This document shows, in pieces, positions 1 to 7,800 of a DNA stretch of 16,426 nucleotides. Source of the stretch: Baffinella frigidus (taxonomy: Eukaryota > Cryptophyceae > Cryptomonadales > Baffinellaceae); contig MU646497.1 of the NCBI GenBank assembly GCA_026770585.1, forward strand, positions 105,058-121,483. Reading direction: 5' to 3'. The notes under the pieces are model-generated. The model was not told the origin of the DNA and made no database searches. It saw only the letters and a list, made by a program, of their open reading frames with translations. The number at the start of each line of letters is the position of its first letter. Position 1 is the first letter of the stretch. The position numbers were made by a program, and so were the translations under genes.

Positions 1-90
1 TGGGGTGTGGGGATGGGAGTTTGGGGGTTTGGTGGTTGGGGCTTTGGGCTTGGGGGTTGGGGTTTAGGGTTCAGGGTTCAGGGTTTGGGG
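1..90 (+). repeat. Degenerate G-strand telomere-like tract
   Basis: G/T-rich sequence with loose TTTAGGG, TTCAGGG and TTTGGGG units, best preserved at 61-90. It probably lies in intron 1 of the minus-strand gene DRC7, whose first exon ends at 724. It is too degenerate to be an active chromosome end and continues past the left edge. The following 91-418 contains no exon-like sequence that I recognise. Confidence 0.6.
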
Positions 91-418
91 TCTGTCTGGT
101 TCGGGCGAGGTGCGTCAGCCATCGCAGCCAAAAAATATTCTGTGCAAATGCACCGTATATTGCTATGCGGAAGCGATTCTGTTCTGAACGCTTCTTGATC
201 GAGAGGCTCCCCAGCTCTGCCTCAGTCGGGTTGACCGACTATTCTCAAGCAGACATGCTTGCTGTGTGTGCGGTACAAACCTGCTCTGGAGCTTTGGGGC
301 GGGAAAAGAGCCCGCACACAAATTCGTTGAGCCCAAATAGACTTGAGGCAGAGCAAAAGGCTCCCTCGTCGGAGAAGTTGCGTTCCCTGCAGACGGCCAG
401 GTGCCCATCTGAAAAGCT

Positions 419-556
419 GACGCCAGCGAGGTACTTACAGCCTACGGATTGCCTACGGTAGGACCCCCCCTCCTACGACTTTTAAAACCCTTTTTGTTTT
501 AGAAGGCGTAGGAGGAGGGGGGGTTCCTACCGTAGGCTAAGGGGTCCGCTGGCGTT
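419..556. repeat. Foldback (inverted-repeat) element
   Basis: A long imperfect hairpin. The left arm carries ACGCCAGCG, then GCCTACGGTAGGA and CCCTCCTACG. The right arm carries the reverse complements in mirrored order (CGTAGGAGG, TCCTACCGTAGGC, CGCTGGCG) around an A/T-rich loop near 480-505. The arms differ by about ten bases of indel. The CTACGGTAGG core resembles the M1 and M2 elements elsewhere in the window, so this is probably a related non-autonomous element, here inside the presumed DRC7 intron. Confidence 0.7.
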
Positions 557-595
557 ATCTTGTGGCATTACTGCTCAGCCGGCCTGGCCTGGCAT

Positions 596-700
596 GTGGA
601 AACGCTAAACGCTAGACGTCAAACGCTTAACGCTTAACGCTAAACGCTAAACGCTAAACGAAAAACGCTGAACGAAAAACGAAAAACGCCAACGTAAAAC
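596..700 (+). repeat. CGCTAAA-type heptamer array
   Basis: Tandem AACGCTA/AACGCTT/AACGAAA units. They look like the telomere heptamer CCCTAAA with a C-to-G change spread through the tract. The array starts just inside the presumed DRC7 intron, about 25 bp downstream (in gene sense) of the exon 1 donor. Confidence 0.65.
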
Positions 701-723
701 CAGGCTTGGGAAGGGGGTGTCAC

Positions 724-1481
724 CCGACGCCGAGGAGGAAGGAGGCGAGGAGGATGGACATGTCGATGCAGTCGCCAATCTGCCACTTGAGCACGGAGGA
801 GGGCGACGGCACGTAGCGCGGGAGCTGCGTCTCGTCCTGAAGCGCCTCGTACTGGATGTGCTCCGCGACGAAGAAGGCGCATGCTTCCAGATCGTAGAGC
901 TCGTTGTACTCCAGCTTCGTGGGGCGGATGGTGGTGCAGATGAACTTCTCGAGGCCGCACTCGTTGCGCGGGCAGAGGAGCAGCTCTTTGCGGTCGGGGT
1001 ACAGCTGCACGAACTGCCGCCGGAAGTTCTCGATGTACTCCAGCACCAGCAGCTCCTCGTCGCCGTTCTGCGAGTACGACGTCGGCAGCGCCGCAGGGTT
1101 GACCCCTTGCATTCGCACGATCTTGCGGTTCTCCACCTCCCCCACCTCCCCCGCCTCGTCCTTGCCCGCCGTCGCCCCCTTGTCGCTACCCGCCGGAGCC
1201 ACGTGGGCCTCCGGTTCCCCGCCGCTGCCCGATCCACTACCACCACCACCGCCGCCGCCTCCCCCGCCACCGTCACCGCCGCCATCACCGCCGCTGTCGC
1301 GGCCACTCGCATCCTCCTCCCCGCCGCCTTCTTCTTCTGATGCCGCTGGGGGCTCCTCCTCGGCCGGAGGAGGATCCTCCGCAGGTGGCGAAGCCTCCTC
1401 CGGCGCCGCTTCCTCCGGCGCGGCCTCGGGCTCGGCCGGGACCTCCTCCTCCTCCGGTGGTGGTGCTCCCTCCTCTGTCAT
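724..1481 (-). CDS. DRC7: Dynein regulatory complex subunit 7, first coding exon (partial gene)
   Basis: N-terminal 252 residues of DRC7 (CCDC135/FAP50 family), a subunit of the nexin-dynein regulatory complex that links axonemal doublets and controls dynein in motile flagella. Residues 1-118 are low complexity: Glu/Pro/Ala-rich, then a Gly run near 65-88. From about residue 119 the conserved region begins, with LYPDRKELLLCPRNECG, KFICTTIRPTKL, NELYDLEA and LKWQIGDCIDMS. The family is known for this papain/transglutaminase-like segment; C238 sits in its GDC/GNC position. I chose the ATG at 1481-1479; an in-frame extension to 1562 would need a TTG start. The exon ends GG|GTGACA in phase 2, exactly where relatives continue G-Y-D-A. 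Later exons lie beyond the left edge, so intron 1 exceeds 720 bp. The identification is confident from several conserved blocks; exon boundaries rest on GT and phase. Confidence 0.9.
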
Positions 1482-1650
1482 CCTGCGTCTGCTGCTATTC
1501 TCTCCCCCCGAACGCTGCCTGTCCAGCCCAGGCCGTTGCAAAAATGACTTAAGGACCACCAATTCACTTAAGAGCCACCATTTTCAGTCAACTTGGTCAC
1601 GTATCCAAAAAAAGGACCTCCTCCTCGTGAGAAAATCAGCTCAGCTCAAC
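1482..1650. promoter_or_regulatory. Divergent promoter between DRC7 and RPL31
   Basis: Only 169 bp separate the two start codons, so both 5' UTRs and core promoters must fit here unless the 5' UTRs contain further exons. It holds two 15-bp direct repeats, ACTTAAGGACCACCA at 1547-1561 and ACTTAAGAGCCACCA at 1566-1580, 19 bp apart start to start. No TATA box is obvious. The CACTTAAG core also resembles the end of the M2 elements (CACTTAAGGG), so the repeats may be element debris and not regulatory sites. Confidence 0.6.
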
Positions 1651-3652
1651 ATGGCCAAGGTGAGCGACGGATCCGGGTCGTACAGCCGCGCAGGGAGGGG
1701 TGCGTGGGGCGGCGTGGAGCTAGTTCGGATGGCGGGCCGGCGGTGCAGAGCATGGCCTGATTTTTGCGGCTGGCGGCGGGGCGGGGACGTGGGAATGTTG
1801 CCATGACCTGTGTTCCTCGCACGATCTACGTTCCTTGCACGTGGGGCGGCGCTGATGGCGTCGTCATGCGCGAGGAAGGGATGGAGGCTGCTCCCGACAA
1901 CGCGAGCAGCCGTGCGTGTCCTTGGCGCAGTCCGTGGGGTGCTGTGGAGCGTGTTGGGCTGGCTTTGCCGGTGGTACAGAGCGTGGTGTGCTGTGTGCGG
2001 CTCACGGCCGGGTGCTGGAGAAAGAAGGCTGCTCGCATTCTCAGCAGGGGCGGTGGCTGGTTAGATCTGGTTGCACATGCGGACAGCAGCACGGTGCGTG
2101 CTGTGTGCGTTCGACCGCCGGGTGCGGTGCTGGGCAAGTGGGGAGAAGGCTGCACGCGTTCTGAGCATGGGAGAGGGTGGGACCGTTTAGAGGGTAGCAC
2201 CTGTGTGCGCATGCGGGCAGCAGGACGGCGAATGCGGCGGAAGGCTGACGGCGGGGTGTTGGCTCTCGCAGAAGGGGGAGAAGAAGGCCGCTCGCGTTAA
2301 CGACATCGTGACGCGCGAGTACACCATCAACCTCCACAAGCGCTTGATGGGCATGTACGTTCCCCGCAAACCCGTGGCAGTGGTAGGGTAGGTATCGCGA
2401 GGGGCACGGCGATCAGCAGGAAGGAGGGTGGGCGCTGGACGCAGCTGCGGTCTCGTGCACGTGCACACTCGGGAATGCTGGAGTGGAAGGCCGGGCCAGG
2501 GGAGGGAGGACAAACCAGCTCCGGAGGGCTGCTCACAGGGGCGGCAGAGACAGTGCCGTACGGACCTGACGCACAGCGCTGCTAATTGGCGACGTGTCGC
2601 GGGGCAGTGAAATGCTGGTGGGGGTTGGGGGGGGCGGCTAGACAGGTGCTCGATGTCTGTTCGGAGCCGCGGGCGCTGAGCTCGTGCCTGCCCCCTCGTG
2701 AGTTTTCTGGGTGAATCCTGAGTCTTTCTGGGCGAATGCTGAGTGGTGCCCTCCTCTTGACAGGACCTTCAAGCGGCGTGCTCCCCGCGCGGTCGCGGAG
2801 GTGAAGAAGTTCGCCTTCAAGGCCATGGGGACTACCGATGTGCGGATAGATCAGAAGCTGAACAAGGCTCTCTGGAAGACGGGCATCAAGAACGTGCCCA
2901 ACCGCGTGCGCGTCAGGATCGCGCGTAAGCGCAACGACGAGGAGGATGCCAAGGAGAAGCTCTACTCCATGTGCACCCTTGTGGAGGTGCGCCCCTGCCT
3001 CTCTCTCCCTTGATCCCCTCCCTCCCTCCATATGCATGTGCACCCTTGGGGAGGTGCGCGCCTTCCTCTCTCCCTTGATCCCCTCCCTTCCTGGAGATGC
3101 GCCTGCCACGCTCTCTTGATCTCTCTCCCTCCCTCCATGTGCACCCGTGTGGAGGTGCGCGCCTGCCACTCTTTCTCTCATGATCTCTCCCTCCCTCCAT
3201 GTGCACCATTGCAGAGACACCACCAAGCGAAGCAACCTTGTTCAGCCTTCCTAGCAGTGCTTGACGCAGTCGACCCACATCCCGGCCTCCGTGCCAGCGC
3301 CCCGCGTGACTGACTCCCCGACTGACCTCGCTGGCCGTTTTGTTTTTTCACTTGCTCCCCACCCCAACCCACGCGTCTGGTTTGCCCGTCACGACATCGT
3401 TGCCAAACCAGCCAAGATGGCCAGGCCAAGGTGGGTGGATGTCTTCGTGCTCAAATTTCTGCTCAGAGACTCCAGATTCGGCGGCCTGAGGAGAAACTTC
3501 ATTCGCACACGCAACTTGTCGCTTACCTATCCGCACCCCACACACACCTTGTCTCTCTCGCTCTACCTCTCGCCATCCCATCTGACCGAGCCACCTCCAT
3601 CTCGCAGGTGGACACCTGGAAGGGCGTGGGCACCACCATCGTCCAGGAGTAG
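1651..3652 (+). CDS. RPL31: 60S ribosomal protein L31 (eL31), complete, four exons
   Basis: Component of the large cytosolic ribosomal subunit near the peptide exit tunnel. Exons: 1651-1659 (only Met-Ala-Lys), 2272-2354, 2764-2986, 3608-3652. Introns start GTGAGC, GTACGT, GTGCGC and end CAG in each case. The spliced length is 360 nt, or 119 aa plus TAG, normal for eL31 (about 120-125 aa). Family motifs: [13 protein letters not shown] (16-28), TFKRRAPRA (32-40), [13 protein letters not shown] (56-68), [20 protein letters not shown] (78-97), and the C-terminal [16 protein letters not shown]. Splicing is in phase throughout: intron 2 splits Met31 as AT|G. A three-codon first exon is common in ribosomal protein genes. 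Oddly, introns 1 and 3 carry tandem repeats that include copies of the adjoining exon edges. A 19-bp direct repeat (2704-2722, 2725-2743) precedes the exon 3 acceptor. Divergent from DRC7, convergent with HOP2. Confidence 0.96.
1990..2299 (+). repeat. Imperfect tandem repeat ending in eL31 exon 2
   Basis: Units of about 125-135 bp in the second half of intron 1. Each carries a version of GGGTGCTGG followed by GAGAAGGCTGCTCGCATT. The landmark appears near 2019 (GAGAAAGAAGGCTGCTCGC), near 2143 (GAGAAGGCTGCACGCGTT) and, as real coding sequence, at 2278-2298 (GAGAAGAAGGCCGCTCGCG). The start of exon 2 is therefore the last unit of a diverged tandem duplication. A weaker trace may exist near 1872. 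Confidence 0.65.
2966..3216 (+). repeat. Minisatellite spanning the eL31 exon 3 donor and intron 3
   Basis: A unit of about 60 bp: CCATGTGCACCCTTGTGGAG, then GTGCGCGCCTGCC, then CTCTCTCCCTTGATC. The first unit contains the genuine end of exon 3 and its GAG|GTGCGC donor at 2986/2987. Copies follow at 3034-3085 (donor-like GAGGTGCGCG at 3051-3060), a degenerate one at 3090-3120, one at 3135-3190 (GAGGTGCGCG at 3152-3161), and a partial one at 3196-3216. Reading past the true donor reaches a stop at 3012, so use of the later donors would truncate the protein. Confidence 0.85.
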
Positions 3653-3727
3653 AGTGGGGATGTGGCAGTAAAAAGCGAAAACAACCCTGCCATCTGGCAT
3701 CCGGTCGCTCACGCGCATCTCTCCTGT

Positions 3728-3826
3728 CCCTCAAGTGGCCATGCAGTCAAATTTGACTGCCAAGAGGTCCTAGGTAGATCCTAGGGCCCTACGGTAGGGC
3801 GTATGAGCCTGCTGGCCACTTGAGGA
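3728..3826. mobile_element. M2-family short inverted-repeat element, copy a
   Basis: About 99 bp with ends CCTCAAGTGGCC and GGCCACTTGAGG, an inner 18-bp perfect palindrome GCAGTCAAATTTGACTGC (3743-3760), and a conserved AGAGGTCCTAGG...CCTAGGGCCCTACGGTAGGG core. It lies about 75 bp past the eL31 stop, so it may fall in the eL31 3' UTR. Two more copies are at 5396-5495 and 13599-13702. It is far too short to encode a transposase. Confidence 0.8.
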
Positions 3827-3934
3827 ATAGCTACTCGTCCATCTCGATGCCTGCGAAGGGGGGAAGGGGTCAGAGAACGTGCTCAGGGTTTCGAGCTGGG
3901 GTACATGTAGAGCTACACGCCGGGGTCCGTGTGC

Positions 3935-4139
3935 ATGTGGGTATCTAGGCGCTAAGGGCACCTCCGGATGCAAGGTCATGAGGACTCCAAAGTAGATTCA
4001 CTTGGGACTGGGGGAATGGCTCCAAGCCGTGACATGTCCCCTGTAAGTGTGACTCCCTTCAGTCCGTGCCACGAGCGGGGGAGTAAATTAACGAAAGACT
4101 GGAGACTCCGCGTGACACGCGGGCCTTGTAGCGTTCAGA
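3935..4139 (+). repeat. Dispersed repeat R5, copy 1
   Basis: Runs from TGTGGGTATCTAGGC to GTAGCGTTCAGA. A second copy starts at 5200, a third (only the first part recognisable) lies on the opposite strand at 14632-14716, and the last 55 bp recur at 5757-5812. No open reading frame of interest. It is followed directly by R6 (4141-4192) and then an M1 element. Confidence 0.75.
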
Positions 4140-4140
4140 A

Positions 4141-4192
4141 CGTGGAAAGCACCAGGGTTGTTCGAATAAGGATACGCACCTCCCCGGGGTCC
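4141..4192 (+). repeat. Dispersed repeat R6, copy 1
   Basis: Contains GTTGTTCGAATAAGG, then TACGCACCTCCCCGGGGTCC. Related sequence occurs at 6561-6651 (+) and 14520-14632 (-). The TTCGAAT word resembles a tRNA-gene B box and the 14.6-kb copy contains TGGTAGAGCGC, an A-box-like word, so a decayed tRNA-derived SINE is possible but unproven. Confidence 0.5.
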
Positions 4193-4314
4193 TACAGGGG
4201 TACCTCGCTCATAAGAAACCGCCCACTTCTAGGACCCTACAGTAGGCCTATGCCTAAGGCCCTACGGTGGTCTGTAGGGGGGTGTCGGTTTCTTATGAGC
4301 GAGGTACCCCTGTA
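4193..4314. mobile_element. M1-family foldback MITE, copy a
   Basis: 122 bp, almost fully palindromic. The ends are TACAGGGGTACCTCGC and GCGAGGTACCCCTGTA, extended by TCATAAGAAA on each side (TTTCTTATGA on the right). The centre has CTAGGACCCTACAGTAGG and CCTAAGGCCCTACGG. Five similar copies lie at 4540-4662, 4690-4813, 6440-6560, 14135-14265 and 15168-15288. TA at both ends suggests TA target duplication as in Tc1/mariner-type elements; this is an inference. Confidence 0.88.
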
Positions 4315-4347
4315 AGATCACGGTTACTCCGACATCGGTCGGCGTCT

Positions 4348-4422
4348 GTTTTCTTAAGTTAGTACCAGAGGATTGACTCAACGCAAGATTTAGTCAACCC
4401 TGTGGTACTAAATCAAGAAAAC
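4348..4422. repeat. 75-bp hairpin element
   Basis: The arms GTTTTCTTAAGTTAGTACCA and TGGTACTAAATCAAGAAAAC, plus inner TTGACT/AGTCAA, fold around a loop of about 13 bases. It is unlike M1 or M2 in sequence. A stray TACCCCTGTA at 4484-4493, just downstream, is an isolated M1 end. Confidence 0.7.
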
Positions 4423-4539
4423 GGGGGAGCCAAATCCGGTCTGTGTTCTTAAGTTCTGGTTTTGTGTGATAGCCCAGATAAGATACCCCTGTACGGTAGG
4501 GCTAGTCCTGTAAAAAAACTGGGGAGCATAGGACCACCC

Positions 4540-4662
4540 TGCAGGGTTACCTCGCTCATTAGAAGGCGCCCCCCTCCCTAGGGACCATGATAGGGCTCTA
4601 GGCATGGGCCTAATGTAGGGTCCGAGGGGGTGTCGCTTTCTTATGAGAGAGGTGCACCTGCA
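4540..4662. mobile_element. M1-family foldback MITE, copy b (diverged)
   Basis: Recognisable by GGTTACCTCGCTCATTAGAA at the left and CTTTCTTATGAGAGAGG at the right. The ends are mutated to TGCAGGG and CACCTGCA. Only 27 bp separate it from copy c, so two elements sit nearly back to back just beyond the HOP2 stop. Confidence 0.82.
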
Positions 4663-4689
4663 GGGACGGTGTTTTTCCTTGTTCGCCAG

Positions 4690-4813
4690 TAAAGGGGTAC
4701 CTCGCTCATAAGAAAGCACCCCCACCCCCCCTTAGGACCAACATAGGGCTAGGCATAGCTCTTCTGTAAGAACCTGGGGGGAGGCGCTTTCTTGTGAGCG
4801 AGTCACCCTTGTA
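4690..4813. mobile_element. M1-family foldback MITE, copy c, overlapping the HOP2 stop codon
   Basis: Left end AAAGGGGTACCTCGCTCATA, right end TTTCTTGTGAGCGAGTCACC then CTTGTA. The last 11 bases of the element, on the minus strand, encode the end of the HOP2 reading frame including its TGA (4805-4803). The element therefore supplies the stop codon and the last few C-terminal residues. Confidence 0.85.
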
Positions 4814-7800
4814 ACCCCTGCGCATGGTTCGCGGTTGCCAAGTTCGGGCACAGACCGATTTTGTCGACGAGGTCTTGAAACTTGGCCCCGGAATCCGCCT
4901 CCATGTCCTTGATCACGTCCACGCACAGCCTGCCATGCCCAGCCCCCCCTTTAGGTCCTTGAGGCTCTTTCAACTCCCACCATAGGCGGGCACCGGAACT
5001 TATCCTGCCCCGCCGCCACGCGATCACCCCATGGCAAGGCTGTCGGTGGCATCAGCGCGCACGCGAGAGCCAGTGAGACCCCGCATTATCAGTCAACCAC
5101 CGAGGCTCGTCACCTGTGCGACCGAGGACCGAGGCTCACAGCCAGGGTGCACACACCCTGGAGCGATAAACAGGCACCCCATTCCGGCGTACGGAGGGGA
5201 TGTGGGTATCTAGGCTCTAAGGGCACCTTAGGATGCAAGGTCGTGAGGACTCCAAAGTAGATTCACTTGGGACTGGGGGAATGGCTCCAAGCCATGTCAT
5301 GTCCCCCCTGCGTGTGACTGCCTTAAGTCCGTGCCACGTGTGGGGGAGTATAAATCAACGAAGGACAAGAGACTCCGTGTGACGCGCGGGGCGTATCCCT
5401 TAAGTGACGAGGCAGTCACATTTGACTGCCAAGAGGTCCTAGGCAGGTCCTAGGGCCCTACCGTAGGGCGTTTGCGCCTACTCGCCACTCAAGAGGTAGC
5501 GTTCAGAGGGGAGGGGGGGGGGGGGGGGGGTGAGAACCGATTGCGTCGGCGCCACATGCCCGCCGAAGCCGTGACCTCCTTTTCGAGTCCCGCCTTCTGG
5601 GTGGAGGCCAGGGTGGACACACCCTGGAGCGATCAACAGGCACCCCATTTCGGCGTACGGGGGGTGAGGGGCGGGGGGGGCCGCTTGCGGTGGCGCCACA
5701 TACCCGCCGAAGCTGTGACCACCTTTTCGAGTCCCGCCTTGTCGAGGATGCATATTGACGAAAGACAAGAGACTCCGTGTGACGCGCGGGGCGTGTAGCG
5801 TTCAGAGGGGAGGGGTGTGAGCCTCAGTCGGACAGGTGATGAGCCTCGATGGTTGACTAATGAAGGTATCTTAGATCTCGCTCGTGGTTGGGCCTGGGCC
5901 GGCGCGGCCTCTCTCCTCCTAAGCAGGGTCTCACGGGGGGTGAGAACCGCTTGCGGCGGCGCCACATGCCCGCCGAAGCCGTGACCACCTTCTCGAGGCC
6001 CGCCTTGTCGAGGACGCCCTCCTCCTGCCGTCGAAAACAAAAAAAGCGTCAGCAAGCCCCTTTCGAAACAGCACCACCTCTCGATCGCGAGACACAGGTG
6101 CACCGGGGGGCCTGAACGTGATCTGAAAGGAAACATGGCTTTTTTTGCGGCACAAGTTCCGGTGTCAGCCTATGTTGGGAGCTCGAAGAACCTAAAGGAC
6201 CTAAAGAAGCGGGAACGCGGGGGGTGGACCTCCTCGTCCTCGTCCTCGGCCTCCTCCTCCTCCTCGCAGACGCGAAGCCGCTCGGTCAGCTGCTTCACCG
6301 AGTCCTTGAGCTTCGCCGTGTTGCTCTCCACCTCAGCGTTCGTCGGCTCCCGGGCAAGCGCAGAGTTGCCCTGCACCAACCCATCCAGCTCCTCCGAGAC
6401 CGCGAGCAGCGCCCCGGTTGTCTCCAGGATATCTGCGGGTACAGGGGTACCTCGCTCATGAGAAACCACGCACCCATAGGACCCTACTGTAGGCCTATGC
6501 CTAGGGCCCTTTGGTGGTCCTATGGGGGGGGGGGGTTCTTATGAGCGAGGTACACCTGTAGGGGGCGAGGAGGGAGTTGATGCTCTTGGTTCAGCGGTAC
6601 AGAGGTTAGTTGGAATCAAGGGTACGCACCACCCCTAGGGTGGTCCTGTGCTGCTGGTGTGGCCGACGAGAACCCATCACAGTCTCATAACTACCAGTTG
6701 TTTTGTTGAAAACTGAGACTGGCTGTGAGGTGGGGTAAACTCGAAGTTAAGGAACGGCTTTTGAAATCCTTGAGTGTGTGGTCTGTTAACAATACTGTCT
6801 GCGAAAAACGGTTGGTGTGCGGTCCTTAAATTGTGTACGGAGTAACGGAAACCGTTACAAGATGCTAGTACAAATCAAGGACCGCAAAAAAAAGCGGTCG
6901 GTGTGCTCTCCTTGATTTATGAAGGTCCACAAACCGAAATTAGGTGTGTGCCTTAAATTTTGGTACCTTAACTTCGAGTAAGCCCTGTACCAGTTTGTTC
7001 ACCAGTTATTTAGTGGCATTTAGGATGCGGGCTCAGAGCTCAGGATCGAGGTTTCGAGCTTTAGGATGGATGGTCCATCCTTCAGGGTTAAGGGTCCAGG
7101 CGTCAGGATGGATATTTCAAGCACCAGGATGGAGGATCCAGCCCTAAATCTGCAGGCCTTTTCCTACTTGACAAAGTGCTTTGGATTGTTTAGGACCGGG
7201 AATATTGTGTGGTATAGAGGTGTTGGTGGGTCTGGCCACGGAGCCCTACTGTGCACGTTCGAGCTAGCACCTTGCAGCACGTACAGGGGTACCCCTGTAG
7301 GTGGCACGCTCTGGACCTCGGTACCTCTTACCGGGTACCTCCACTTTCGGCATCCTTCCGCCAGCAAAGTTAGCTGTGGGTGGCAGGGAGACATACCTTG
7401 GTCCAGCGCAGTGATCTCCTCCTCCGACGGCACCGGGAACTGGTTTTGGTCCTGCACCCGAGGCATCAACGAGCGGGTGAGATCCTGGACTATGATGGAG
7501 GTGGTGTCTGACCACGAAGCATGCCAGGGTTCCGAACGCAGGCACAGTGGGGACAGGCCTGACCCAGGGCGCTCTGGGCTAAGAAGCAATCAGAACGTCT
7601 TGCACGTGTGTGACATGTTTTAGGTGTCCCTCGCACTGCACCATGATCGAGGCACGCTCGTGCCTATTCAGCAGCGTGGCCGGGGAGAAGCAACGTACCG
7701 CAAGGAAGATCTTGATCTTGCCGAAGCACTTCACCTGCACCGTTTTCTGCTCCTCCAGGACCTGCCGCCAGTTCACATAGAGTGTTTAGGTCGAGAGCAC

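Noticed and set aside
1482-1562. 27-residue N-terminal extension of DRC7
   Set aside because: It would need a TTG start and fills half of the short divergent promoter; the ATG at 1481 is the natural start.
904-1806. Long plus-strand open frame of 300 codons rich in Ser and Pro
   Set aside because: It is the antisense shadow of DRC7 exon 1; the minus strand carries the conserved DRC7 blocks.
4198-4315. Short open frames with the recurring peptide words YRGTSLIRN and [11 protein letters not shown]
   Set aside because: They are translations of the M1 terminal repeats in different frames and recur at every M1 copy; they are not genes.
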